A DNA stretch of 64,000 nucleotides from Eubacteriales Family XIII. Incertae Sedis bacterium. GTDB lineage: Bacteria; Bacillota; Clostridia; Peptostreptococcales; Anaerovoracaceae. Position numbers and translations under genes: made by a program. This document shows, piece after piece, positions 55,118 through 63,007 of the stretch (position 1 is the stretch's first letter; each line of letters opens with the position of its first letter). A model generated the notes under the pieces. It was not told the DNA's origin, searched no databases, and saw nothing but the letters and a program-made list of their open reading frames with translations. Location: positions 1 through 64,000 of the forward strand of contig JAISTX010000042.1 in the NCBI GenBank assembly GCA_031272365.1, given 5' to 3'.

Positions 55118-55798
55118 ATGAAAATCGTTGCGGTACACAGCAGATTCACGGGCAGCACGCATGCGATTGCTTTGATGCTGCTGGATGAGATCGGGCGGCT
55201 CGAGCCGGGGGCGCAGATCGACGAGTTTTGCGTGGCGGGCTTCAAGCCGTGCGTCGGGTGCTTTTCGTGCTTCGCGAACGGCGAGGACACCTGCCCGCAC
55301 TATGCGGAGGTGCACCCGATTGCCACGGCGATCGAGCAGGCCGACGTGGTGGTGCTGGATTCGCCCACCTATGTGATGGGCATTTCCGGCGCGATGAAGT
55401 CGTTCCTCGACCACCTCGCCTACCGGTGGTTCGCGCACCGCCCGCACCCTTCGATGGGAAAAAAGATCGGCGTCGCGATTTCCACGACCGGCGGTTCGGG
55501 CGTCAGGGGTGTGACCAAAGCCTTGAAAGCGCAGTTTTTCGGGCTGAGCATGGCGAAATACTACCGCCTGGGTTTCAGCATCATGGCGTTCAACTGGGGC
55601 GACGTCAACCCGAAGAAGAAGGCCCGCATCGAGCGCGCCGTCCGGCGCACCGCGCGCCGGGTCGTCGCCCTGTCCGGCAAGGCGAAGCGCGGCCTGTTTC
55701 TGAGGCTGCTGCTGTGGGGCATCCATTTCATGCAGCAGAAAAACGACTGGTTCCCGCTGGACCACCAATGGTGGAAGGACAACGGGTGGATCAAATGA
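55118..55798 (+). CDS. Flavodoxin-like NAD(P)H/FMN oxidoreductase
   Basis: 226 aa from ATG 55118 (AAGGAGAGTGGGCG upstream). A flavodoxin-like fold has the FMN phosphate loop HSRFTGSTHAIA, the cysteine cluster CVGCFSCFANGEDTCP as in iron-sulfur flavoproteins, and the second FMN loop DSPTYVMGISGAMKSFLDH. A basic C-terminal part has one hydrophobic stretch (GLFLRLLLWGIHFM), perhaps membrane-associated. It is probably an electron carrier or quinone/nitro reductase. Confidence 0.85.
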   Translation: MKIVAVHSRFTGSTHAIALMLLDEIGRLEPGAQIDEFCVAGFKPCVGCFSCFANGEDTCPHYAEVHPIATAIEQADVVVLDSPTYVMGISGAMKSFLDHLAYRWFAHRPHPSMGKKIGVAISTTGGSGVRGVTKALKAQFFGLSMAKYYRLGFSIMAFNWGDVNPKKKARIERAVRRTARRVVALSGKAKRGLFLRLLLWGIHFMQQKNDWFPLDHQWWKDNGWIK

Positions 55799-55852
55799 AC
55801 GAGGCGCTGGACGGCTTTCAGATGCCGAAGAGGTAGGAAGCGGCGGAGCCCG

Positions 55853-56317
55853 TCATGCGCATCCCTGCGGTGCGCACGTTGCTGCCGGATTTTGGGAAGC
55901 CGCGCGGAATGTCAATTCGCTGAGCTTGCCGACAAATTTGCAGTTTTTGAAAGAGCTTGCGCGGAAGTCGACCTCTTTCCATTTGCAATCCTTGAACAGG
56001 CAGTTGACAAACGCCGGGCGGGAAAAAAGCCCCCCGCGGAAATCGCAATTCAGGAATTCACAGTCCTCAAACCGGCCCGCCGGCGCCCCGATGGGCGCAT
56101 CGCCCAAACCGCCCCCGCGGAAAGAGCAATTTTTGAATGTGCAGTTGCACGTCCGCACGTCGTCCAATATGGATTCGTCAAAAACACAGTCCACGAATGC
56201 AGCCCCGTTGAAAATCGGGTGGTTGAAGTCCGAGTAGAAAAAATCAAACCGCTCAAACCGACCATCTGTGAAGGAGGCTTTGCGCCCCCATAGCCGCCCT
56301 TTTTTTTCGTCACTCAT
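55853..56317 (-). CDS. Pentapeptide-repeat protein
   Basis: 154 aa from ATG 56317 (GAGGAGAGG upstream). Tandem pentapeptides of the A(D/N)LXX type run from about residue 20 to 130 (FNGAAFVDCVF, CNCTFKNCSF, RFEDCEFLNCDF, FVNCLFKDC, FKNCKF), forming a right-handed quadrilateral helix. Unusually many Cys. The last 15 residues lose the pattern (RAASQNPAATCAPQG), and another frame continues with a longer hydrophilic tail, so a frameshift near the 3' end is possible. Function unknown. Confidence 0.8.
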   Translation of the reverse strand: MSDEKKGRLWGRKASFTDGRFERFDFFYSDFNHPIFNGAAFVDCVFDESILDDVRTCNCTFKNCSFRGGGLGDAPIGAPAGRFEDCEFLNCDFRGGLFSRPAFVNCLFKDCKWKEVDFRASSFKNCKFVGKLSELTFRAASQNPAATCAPQGCA

Positions 56318-56335
56318 TTTGGCCTCTCCTCGTTC

Positions 56336-56425
56336 TCGAAAACGCCGGCAACCGACCGCTCCACAATCCGTATTCATGTTCTCCCGTAAAAATATTATCG
56401 CACAAAAACCCGCGCCCCACAATAG
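56336..56425 (-). repeat. Duplicated upstream region, copy 1
   Basis: About 90 bases upstream of the pentapeptide gene match, at roughly three bases in four, the region at 57150-57240 upstream of the SUFU gene. Shared blocks include CGCGCCCCACAA, GCACAAAAA, AATATTAT and GTTCTC in the same order. On the minus strand this gives an ATAATATT -10-like box before each gene. Confidence 0.6.
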
Positions 56426-56474
56426 AATTCGCCGTCGCTGAACGGAAAAATGCCGGGTGCCGGCGCGCCTGCCG

Positions 56475-57137
56475 TCAGATGTATTCCTTCGTCCTCGCCA
56501 GATCCGTGACCAGCATGGGGTTGTCCGCCCGCATCCGCTCCACCAGCAGCTTCGCATTGTCCGGGTTCCCATTGGCCCAATCCAGCTCCCGTTGCGTGAT
56601 GCCTACGAACTGGATGAAATCCAGCCGCCCGTGCACGGTGTCCATGCCTTCGAATTCCGTGTCGCTGACGCTGACCAGCCCCTTCAGCATGCTGCCCGAT
56701 CCAATCTTGATGGGCTCGCCGCCCCCGGAGACAAACTGCAGCGGCTCGAACCAGCGCTTTTGCCTATAGGTGTAGCGCGCCAGATTGCCCAGCATGTCGA
56801 GCGCCCAGAAACAGTCCTCATTGCTCTTGGCAACGAGCTTCATGGTCATCTCGTAGCCCCAGTTGCTGAACTCGCCGCCGTAGGATTTTGGGTTGCCGTA
56901 GAGGCTGGACATTCCAAACGTGACGATATGCCGGTAGCCGGCAGCCGAAACATAGATGTTGTACCCGTCTAGGAACTCGTCGCCGCCGGAAATGGCCCGC
57001 TTGGCCAACTCCGTCACATAGTGGCTTTCCTTTTGGTCGCCGTAGACCTTCCTGCAGGCCTCGGTCACCGCGTCCCAGCCCGGGGCAAAATGGCCGCCGC
57101 CCTGCAACCTTTCCATATACTCTTCCCTGGTCATCAT
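56475..57137 (-). CDS. Suppressor-of-fused (SUFU) domain protein
   Basis: 220 aa from ATG 57137 (GGGAGGG upstream). It matches the bacterial SUFU domain: APGWDAVTEACRKVYG at the N-terminus, YVSAAGYRHIVTFGMSSLYGNP, GYEMTMKLVAKSNEDCFWALDMLGNLARYTY and GITQRELDWANGNPDNAKLLVERM. Bacterial SUFU proteins are often immunity proteins of polymorphic toxin systems. No toxin gene lies beside this one. It is divergent from the lipoprotein gene at 57282. Confidence 0.88.
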   Translation of the reverse strand: MMTREEYMERLQGGGHFAPGWDAVTEACRKVYGDQKESHYVTELAKRAISGGDEFLDGYNIYVSAAGYRHIVTFGMSSLYGNPKSYGGEFSNWGYEMTMKLVAKSNEDCFWALDMLGNLARYTYRQKRWFEPLQFVSGGGEPIKIGSGSMLKGLVSVSDTEFEGMDTVHGRLDFIQFVGITQRELDWANGNPDNAKLLVERMRADNPMLVTDLARTKEYI

Positions 57138-57149
57138 CGCAATACCCTC

Positions 57150-57240
57150 CCGAAACGACGGCATCCAGCCGTTCTCCTATCTCCATCAACGTTCTCAAAC
57201 AATAATATTATTGCACAAAAAACCGCGCCCCACAACATGG
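57150..57240 (-). repeat. Duplicated upstream region, copy 2
   Basis: Second copy of the roughly 90-base segment described at 56336-56425, here upstream of the SUFU gene. It ends next to CATGGTATAAT (57236-57246), the rightward promoter of the following lipoprotein gene. Confidence 0.6.
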
Positions 57241-57281
57241 TATAATGCTCGGAGTCTGAAACAATAATAAAGGAGAGTGCG

Positions 57282-58151
57282 ATGATGAGAAAGAAAACCA
57301 CGATTGTAGTTGTTTTTGTGCTGGCCCTGGCCCTGCTTGCGGGGTGCGGCGGCGGCGGTGCCGCCGACAGCGCGGAGGCCACCGGCGGCGGCGGCGCTCC
57401 CGCGGATGCCACTGAAGCGGCGGAGGCAGTCTCGCCCCCGTCCGTGGCCGGGCAGGGCGAGGGGGCGGGCTTCGACTCGCCGGAAGCGGCGGCGACCGCC
57501 TACCTGGAGGCGTTCAAGGCGGGCGACCTGGACGCGATGGTCGCTTGCTTCGCGGTGGAATCCTATGTGGAAGGCTGCGACTACGAGGCGCAGCTGGACC
57601 GCATAGGCGCCTTCATGTACACCACGGCGCTCACCTACCCCATCCCCACGGACAGCGGGCTCGGGCAGGAGATCAATTTCGAGGCGCGCCGCGGCCAGAT
57701 CATTTCCTACGCGAGGACGCATTTCATGATGGTCGGCGCGTACAATTCGGAATTTTGGACGGTTTACCAGGAAGCGTTCCTGGACGCGGCCTCCGTCGAG
57801 CTCGAGGAGGGCGACGCCGGCAAGCTGGCCGCGCTGTACGAAGAGGCCATGAACGGGGACGCCTGGAAGGCGATTGACAAGATCGAGGCGCAGGACCCGG
57901 CGGCGCTGTCCCCGGAGCACTACGAGTCCGAAAACAACCAGAAGAACATGCAGGCGCTTGCCGCCATCTACGGGTGCGAGGAGCTCGTCAGCGCGCCGGT
58001 CTACTTTGAAGTGGACGGCGAGCCGTATTTCTTCGGGCCCGACGCCGGCCTGTACGACGGGAAGTGGTACCTCGTCACGCCATACGGCAACATCTGCTCG
58101 CTCATGGATGTGGCGAACATGACCGCCGGCCTGGTCCCGACCGAGGCCTGA
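57282..58151 (+). CDS. Lipoprotein of unknown function
   Basis: 289 aa from ATG 57282 (AAAGGAGAGTGCG upstream; TATAAT at 57241-57246). The lipobox LALLAGC gives Cys22, followed by a Gly/Ala-rich linker to about 60. A helical domain begins DSPEAAATAYLEAFKAGDLDAMVACF, the start seen in NTF2-like/DUF4878-type proteins. A C-terminal domain ends in FFGPDAGLYDGKWYLVTPYGNICSL. A small extracytoplasmic binding or scaffold role is likely but unproven. Confidence 0.8.
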   Translation: MMRKKTTIVVVFVLALALLAGCGGGGAADSAEATGGGGAPADATEAAEAVSPPSVAGQGEGAGFDSPEAAATAYLEAFKAGDLDAMVACFAVESYVEGCDYEAQLDRIGAFMYTTALTYPIPTDSGLGQEINFEARRGQIISYARTHFMMVGAYNSEFWTVYQEAFLDAASVELEEGDAGKLAALYEEAMNGDAWKAIDKIEAQDPAALSPEHYESENNQKNMQALAAIYGCEELVSAPVYFEVDGEPYFFGPDAGLYDGKWYLVTPYGNICSLMDVANMTAGLVPTEA

Positions 58152-58220
58152 CGCCGCCCCTACACGCTACGGTACAACACCGTAGGGGCGGATGGCAATC
58201 CGCCCGAGGGAGGGCCGGCC
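58152..58220. terminator. Hairpins between convergent genes
   Basis: CTACGGT/ACCGTAG and GGCGGAT/ATCCGCC form two adjacent seven-base-pair stems, and CCCTACACGCT is repeated at both ends. The GTAGGGGCGGATGGCAATCC core resembles intergenic repeats common in Clostridia. It probably terminates both converging transcripts. Confidence 0.5.
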
Positions 58221-59228
58221 CTACACGCTGCGGTACAGCAGGCGGTCCATCGCCTTCAGGTTCTCCGGCGGGGTGGCGGCGGGGATCTCGCAGCCCGCGG
58301 CGATCATGGTCGTTTCGTCGCCCGCCGCGATGCAGGCCCGGACGCCCTGCCGGACGTCCTCCACGCTGCCGAGCAGCATGACGCCCGCCGGGTCGACGTT
58401 GCCGTCCACCGCGGTCGGGGTGCCCTGGAAGGTGCGCACCGCTTCCGCGAAGTCCACCATGTGGTCGACGTCGAGGATGTCCGGCGCGACCCGGGCGAGG
58501 AGCGGCAGGAGCGGGGTGATGTTGCCGCATATGTGCAGCTTGACGCCCGCGCCGAGGCCGTGGATGTACGCCACGAGCCGCCTGTCGTAGTCCAGCGCGT
58601 ATTGCTCGTAGAGCGCGGGGCCGATGAGGGAGGCCACCGCGTTGCCGACGCCGATATAGTCCGCGCCCGCCTCGACCTGGCGCTTGGCGAAGAGGCACTG
58701 GAAGCCGAAGATCGCATCCATCGTCTCCCTCATGCCCGGCGGCTCGTCCATCAAATCCACCATGAGGCGGCTGATCTCCCGCATGTCCGCGGTTTCCGCC
58801 AGCACGCCCTCGACCCAGCCGACCACCGGGTATTCGCCCGCCGAGCGGCGCGCCAGCTCGCCGGCGCCCAGGATGCGGTCGAGCGTGCGCGGGCTGTCCA
58901 GGGGGTCTGGCAGCGCGAGGCGGTCCGCCCCATAGGCCTCGTAGATCGGCGAATGCGTGACGTAGGGCGGCCCGTTTTCCTGGAAGGCGATGTCGGCGCC
59001 GAGCGCGGACGCCTCGCGCGCCGGGTCGGAGATCGTGCAGTACACGTCGATGCCGTACATCTCCGCACAGCGCACGTTGCCCTCGCAGAGGTGCCGGTAG
59101 TCCTGCGCGTACGCGCTGTAGGACACGCCCGCCTCCTTGGCCGCGAGGCCCATCACGATGTTTAGGTTCGGGATCTTGTCGACCGGCCGGCCGGCCAGCC
59201 GCGCCCGCAATCGTTCGCTTGGTTTCAT
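58221..59228 (-). CDS. Uroporphyrinogen decarboxylase (URO-D)-family protein
   Basis: 335 aa from ATG 59228 (MKPSERLRARLAG). It has the URO-D/MtbA fold: GVPVDKIPN-type start, a catalytic-type His in KLHICGNITPLL, DVDHMVDFAEAVRTF and GNVDPAGVML. True HemE has other conserved Arg/Asp residues near the N-terminus. The HxCG motif, a zinc-thiolate site, fits corrinoid-dependent methyltransferases of the MtaA/MtbA branch, so methyl transfer to a corrinoid or thiol is more likely than haem synthesis. No corrinoid protein is encoded nearby. The gene is leaderless (TATAAT at 59235-59240). Confidence 0.85.
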   Translation of the reverse strand: MKPSERLRARLAGRPVDKIPNLNIVMGLAAKEAGVSYSAYAQDYRHLCEGNVRCAEMYGIDVYCTISDPAREASALGADIAFQENGPPYVTHSPIYEAYGADRLALPDPLDSPRTLDRILGAGELARRSAGEYPVVGWVEGVLAETADMREISRLMVDLMDEPPGMRETMDAIFGFQCLFAKRQVEAGADYIGVGNAVASLIGPALYEQYALDYDRRLVAYIHGLGAGVKLHICGNITPLLPLLARVAPDILDVDHMVDFAEAVRTFQGTPTAVDGNVDPAGVMLLGSVEDVRQGVRACIAAGDETTMIAAGCEIPAATPPENLKAMDRLLYRSV

Positions 59229-59234
59229 GGCGTC

Positions 59235-59240
59235 ATTATA
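59235..59240 (-). promoter_or_regulatory. -10 box of a leaderless gene
   Basis: GGCGTATAAT on the minus strand, six bases of GACGCC, then ATG. The predicted +1 is the A of the start codon at 59228. It lies in the 23-base gap after the lipoprotein gene. Confidence 0.65.
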
Positions 59241-59251
59241 CGCCAAAGACC

Positions 59252-59875
59252 TCACTGCGTCACGGTGTCGTTGCCGCGCACCGGCAGCACCTCGAGGTCC
59301 GTCGCCTTGACGACGATGTAGTCGAAGCCGTTCTCCTGATAGGTGTCGACGACGCCCGTGATGCGGCACCAGTCGTCGTCCTGCGGCATCTCGCCGTCCC
59401 AGAAAAACTCGAAGCCGACCGTGGCGTCGTAGCCGCAGCAGCCGGGGCCGTTGCGGACGATGCAGTGGTAGGCCACGTCCTCCCCGTCGCCGTACGTTTC
59501 CGGCTGGTAGCAGACGTAAAACCCCTCGTACCGGATCGTCTTGCCGATGTAGTCGGCCGTGTTGGCGTAGATGTCGTTCATCTGCCCGACGAACATCTTC
59601 TCGCCGATGTCGAGGAGGGACGCGTCCTCCGCCACAGCGTCCGCGCCATCCCCCGATGCGGCAGCCGTCTCCGCCGCCTCCGCCGAATCCCCGGCCCCTG
59701 CCCCGGAAATATCCACCGCGACCGTGCCGCCGCCGTTCTTGGGGGCGTCCGCGGCCGCCGTGGCCGCCCCGGAATCCCCGCCCGCCGCGGAATCCCCGCC
59801 CGCGTCTTTCCCGCAAGCGCACGCCAGCACGAGCAGGAGCGCGGCGGCAAGCAGGATGGTGATTGTTCTTTTCAT
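59252..59875 (-). CDS. DUF1980-like lipoprotein of the zinc-uptake operon
   Basis: 207 aa from ATG 59875 (AAGGAGGCTTGTATC upstream), overlapping the permease gene by four bases. It has a signal peptide with lipobox-like VLACAC and an Ala/Gly/Asp linker to about 90. A beta domain contains YIGKTIRYEGFYVCYQP, GPGCCGYDATVGFEFFWDG and CRITGVVDTYQENGFDYIVV. The CC pair and strand order resemble the C-terminal domain of YcgQ (DUF1980), a protein repeatedly found with zinc uptake genes. A role in zinc handling outside the membrane is inferred. Confidence 0.75.
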   Translation of the reverse strand: MKRTITILLAAALLLVLACACGKDAGGDSAAGGDSGAATAAADAPKNGGGTVAVDISGAGAGDSAEAAETAAASGDGADAVAEDASLLDIGEKMFVGQMNDIYANTADYIGKTIRYEGFYVCYQPETYGDGEDVAYHCIVRNGPGCCGYDATVGFEFFWDGEMPQDDDWCRITGVVDTYQENGFDYIVVKATDLEVLPVRGNDTVTQ

Positions 59876-60696
59876 GATACAAGCCTCCTTATCTGTCCGG
59901 CGGCGGTGAAAATGAGAAACGCCGCGAGGTTTGCCAGGACGACGCTCGCCCCGGCAGGCGTGTTGAATGTGTACGATGCGAGCAGCCCGAAGAAGAAGCA
60001 GACGACCGAAAGCGCTGCCGCGCAGACGGTCACCCGGGCGAAGCTCCGGAAGACGCGCATCGCCGAGAGCGCGGGGAAGATGATGAGGCTCGAGATGAGC
60101 ATCGCGCCCATGATGCGCATGCCGACGGCGATGACGAGCGCCGCCAGCAGGGCGAGGAGCATCTTGTAGACGCCCGTGCGCGTGCCCGTCGCCTTCGCGA
60201 AGCCCTCGTCGAACGTCACCGCGAAGATCTTGTTGTAGAAGAGGACGAAGAGCGTCAGGACGCCGGCGGCGAGGCAGATGCTGAGCACGACGTCGCTCTT
60301 CTTCATCGCGAGGATCGTGCCGAAGAGGTAGTTGCACACGTCGGTGTTCATGCCGACCGTCATGGCGAGCACGACGACGCCGACCGCGAGCGAGCTGCTC
60401 GAGATGAGCGCGATGGCGGCGTCCCCCTTGATGCGGCTGTTCTCGCTGATGCGCAGCAGCAGGAAGGCCGCGAGCAGCACCACGGGCACGGACACCTGCA
60501 AGGGCGCGAGGCCGAGCGCGACCGCGACCGCGAGGGTGCCGAAGCCAACGTGGGAGAGGCCGTCCCCGATCATCGAATAACGTTTCAGGACGAGGCTCAC
60601 GCCGAGCAGGGCCGCGCAGAGCGCGACGAGCGTGCCGACGACGAAGGCCCGCACGATGAAGGGGAACGAGAACATTTCCTGCGCGAGGTCAAACAT
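59872..60696 (-). CDS. znuB: Zinc/manganese ABC transporter permease
   Basis: 274 aa from ATG 60696, starting eight bases inside the ATPase gene. Eight or so membrane helices of the ABC-3 family with SMIGDGLSHVGFG, LISSSSLAVGVVVLA and VGMRIMGAMLISSLIIFPALSA. With the ATPase and binding protein encoded immediately upstream it forms a complete importer. Confidence 0.94.
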   Translation of the reverse strand: MFDLAQEMFSFPFIVRAFVVGTLVALCAALLGVSLVLKRYSMIGDGLSHVGFGTLAVAVALGLAPLQVSVPVVLLAAFLLLRISENSRIKGDAAIALISSSSLAVGVVVLAMTVGMNTDVCNYLFGTILAMKKSDVVLSICLAAGVLTLFVLFYNKIFAVTFDEGFAKATGTRTGVYKMLLALLAALVIAVGMRIMGAMLISSLIIFPALSAMRVFRSFARVTVCAAALSVVCFFFGLLASYTFNTPAGASVVLANLAAFLIFTAAGQIRRLVS

Positions 60697-61405
60697 GGAA
60701 ACCCCCTTTCCCGGCCTTCGCGAACTCCCCGTAGCCGGCCACGTCCCCGTAGTAGAGCGGCGCGGTGGCCATGTGCAGGATCTTCGCCTGGCTGCGGAAA
60801 GCGCCGTCCAGGTCGTGCGAGACCATGAGGACCGCCATGCCGCTTTCGTGCAGGGCGCCCAGGATCTCGTACAGGCCGGCGGCGGCGTGCGGGTCCAGGC
60901 CCGCCACGGGCTCGTCGAGCAGGAGGAGCTTCTCCGAGGCGCACAGGGCACGGGCGAGCAGCACGCGCTGCTGCTGCCCGCCCGACAGCATCTGGTAGGA
61001 CGCGCGGTGCAGGTCCCACACGCCGAAGCGCTCGAGGTGGGCGCGGGCCGTCTCGCGGTCCTTCTTCGTGTAGAAGGGCGGGAAGCCCTTGCGGTTCAGC
61101 AGCCCCGACATCGCCACCTCCGTGACGGTCGCGGGGAAGTCCTTCTGCACGGCCGTCTGCTGCGGCAGGTAGCCGACCTCGCTGGGGCGGAGCCCCGTGT
61201 AGAGGACGCGCCCCTCCGTCGGCTGGACGAGCCCGGCGATCATCTTGAGCAGCGTCGTCTTGCCCGAGCCGTTCTCCCCGACGATGCAGAGGAAGTCGCC
61301 CTCGCACACCGACAGGTCCACGCCCTGGACCGCGTAGCCCGCCGCCGCTTCGTACCGCAGCGACAGGCCTTCGCAGCGGAGCAGTTCCTTCGGGGCTGCT
61401 TCCAT
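60689..61405 (-). CDS. znuC: Zinc/manganese ABC transporter ATPase
   Basis: 238 aa with Walker A GENGSGKTT, Q-loop LPQQTA, signature LSGGQQQRVLLARAL, Walker B LLLLDEPVAGLD and switch His in VSHD. The pattern FPATVTEVAMSGL is typical of ZnuC/AdcC. The gene starts one base after the binding protein stop. Confidence 0.95.
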   Translation of the reverse strand: MEAAPKELLRCEGLSLRYEAAAGYAVQGVDLSVCEGDFLCIVGENGSGKTTLLKMIAGLVQPTEGRVLYTGLRPSEVGYLPQQTAVQKDFPATVTEVAMSGLLNRKGFPPFYTKKDRETARAHLERFGVWDLHRASYQMLSGGQQQRVLLARALCASEKLLLLDEPVAGLDPHAAAGLYEILGALHESGMAVLMVSHDLDGAFRSQAKILHMATAPLYYGDVAGYGEFAKAGKGGFHV

Positions 61406-61406
61406 A

Positions 61407-62411
61407 TCAGTTCAATCCTTTCTCCAATGCCGCGGCGTTCCTCCGCATCAGGTCCACGTAGGTCACGCCGCTGTCGAAATCGTCCTTCGTGAGGTTCTCG
61501 CAGGAGTTCAGCTCGAGCACCTCCGCGCCCGTTTCCTCCGCGATGGCCTCCGCCACATTGCCATTCGTCAGCTCGACCTTGTAGATGTAGGGCAGGCCCT
61601 CGCGCCCCACGGCCTCGATCAGGTAGGCGATCGTCCGTGCGCCCGCGTCCGACTGGTCGCTGCACCCCGGGAACGCGGCCGCGTAGTCGAGCCCGTAGTC
61701 CTCCGTGAAATACCGGAGCGGGAATTTGTCCGCGACGACGATCATTTTGCGGCCCGCGCTTGCGACGACGCCCTCGATCTCGGCGTCGACGGCCTCCAGC
61801 TCCTGCGCGTAGGCCGCGGCGTTTTCGCCATAGGCATCCGCATTCCCCGGGTCGGCCGCGCCCATCGCGTCCGCGATCACGCCGAGCAGGACGAGGGCGT
61901 TTTTCGGCGAAGTCCAGACGTGCTCGTCGGCCTCGGCCCCCTCCTCTGCGGCGTTCGCGTCCGCATCTGCCTCCTCTTCCTCTTCCTGCATGCCCTCCTT
62001 CAGCTCCTCCTCGTACGTCTGCACGTGGTCGATGAGGCGCACGATCTGCATGCCGCCCGTGTCGATGCCCGCGAGGATCTGGTCCGCCCAGACGTCGCTC
62101 TCGCCGCCGACGTAGACAAAGACGTCGGCGTCCTGTACGGTCTTCACGTCCTGCGGGGATGGGTCGAACGAATGGACCGACGTCCCCGGCGGGATGAGCA
62201 GCGTGACCTCCGCGTCCGTGCCGGCCGCGACCGCGCGGGCGAAGTCGTACTCCGGGAAGATCGTCGTGACGACGTTCAGCCGGCCGCTGCCGCCTGCGCT
62301 GCCGGGCGGCTCCGCGTCCGAAGCGCCGTCGGCCGGCCCCGCGCCGCCACAGGATGCGAGCAGCAGGCCGGCAAGCAAGATGATTGCAATAATATATTTT
62401 CTTTCTTTCAT
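61407..62411 (-). CDS. znuA: Zinc ABC transporter substrate-binding lipoprotein
   Basis: 334 aa; lipobox LLLASC (Cys21), cluster A-I type fold. Metal-site residues include the His of TSVHSFDPSP and the His of EADEHVWTSPKN, preceded by a Glu/Asp-rich loop (EEEEEADADANAAEE) that replaces the His-rich loop of other ZnuA proteins. The segment KFPLRYFTEDYGLDYAAAFPGC and the Asp in QSDAGART complete the site. The third usual His is replaced, as in the FPxRYL subgroup of Firmicutes proteins. First gene of the importer trio. Confidence 0.92.
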   Translation of the reverse strand: MKERKYIIAIILLAGLLLASCGGAGPADGASDAEPPGSAGGSGRLNVVTTIFPEYDFARAVAAGTDAEVTLLIPPGTSVHSFDPSPQDVKTVQDADVFVYVGGESDVWADQILAGIDTGGMQIVRLIDHVQTYEEELKEGMQEEEEEADADANAAEEGAEADEHVWTSPKNALVLLGVIADAMGAADPGNADAYGENAAAYAQELEAVDAEIEGVVASAGRKMIVVADKFPLRYFTEDYGLDYAAAFPGCSDQSDAGARTIAYLIEAVGREGLPYIYKVELTNGNVAEAIAEETGAEVLELNSCENLTKDDFDSGVTYVDLMRRNAAALEKGLN

Positions 62412-62480
62412 TGAATCCCTCTCATACCGCGTGAATACGTGGCGGGACAGGCCTGCGCCGCCACGGAAAGCCGCGGGGGC

Positions 62481-62819
62481 TCAATTGTTCAAACGGGCAT
62501 GGTCGGAGAACAGCGGGGTGCGCCTCGGGGCGCCCAGGTCCATGGCGGGGCCCGGTGCGGCGAAGCCCGCCCAAGACGGCCGCTTGACGCCGCGCAGGGA
62601 AAACGCAAGGCCGGCCGCCGCGAAGCCGATGCCCGCGAGCGCCGCCCCGCAGGCCGTCACCTGGTGGCAGATGGGGCAGTCGTCGTCGATGTGGGCGTGC
62701 TGCACGTGCGAAACGATGAACGCGCCCGCCGCAAGGATGACGGCGAGCAGGAGCAGCGCCGCAACTTTGGCGGCCGTCTGACTGGCGTCCCTTTTCACTT
62801 GACCTACAACTCCCTGCAT
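62481..62819 (-). CDS. Small membrane protein with His/Cys motif, zinc cassette
   Basis: 112 aa. One N-terminal membrane helix (VAALLLLAVILAAGAFIV) leads directly to SHVQHAHIDDDCPICHQVTAC, an obvious metal-binding cluster outside or at the membrane. A second helix (ALAGIGFAAAGLAF) and a Pro/Arg-rich tail follow. It sits 69 bases upstream of znuA on the same strand. A TAGAAT box at 62827-62832 places +1 within a base of ATG 62819, so it may be leaderless; a GTG at 62795 preceded by GGGAG is an alternative start. Confidence 0.7.
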   Translation of the reverse strand: MQGVVGQVKRDASQTAAKVAALLLLAVILAAGAFIVSHVQHAHIDDDCPICHQVTACGAALAGIGFAAAGLAFSLRGVKRPSWAGFAAPGPAMDLGAPRRTPLFSDHARLNN

Positions 62820-63007
62820 AGGTACTATTCTACCGCCAACCGGCTATACCGTCAAATCGCCGGCTTCCCGGCGGCGGCGGCGCAGGAAGCAAACATTCGA
62901 AATTTATTCGATTGAAACAAAAATTTTTCTTTCATTTCCTCTTGGTTTATAGTACAATGGTAATGGCGTTGATCACAATAGATGATTGATAGGGGTGATA
63001 TTGTAAC

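Noticed and set aside
59229-59882. N-terminal extension of the URO-D family protein
   Set aside because: It runs through the zinc-operon lipoprotein gene in another frame; the -10 box before ATG 59228 and the family length fix the start.
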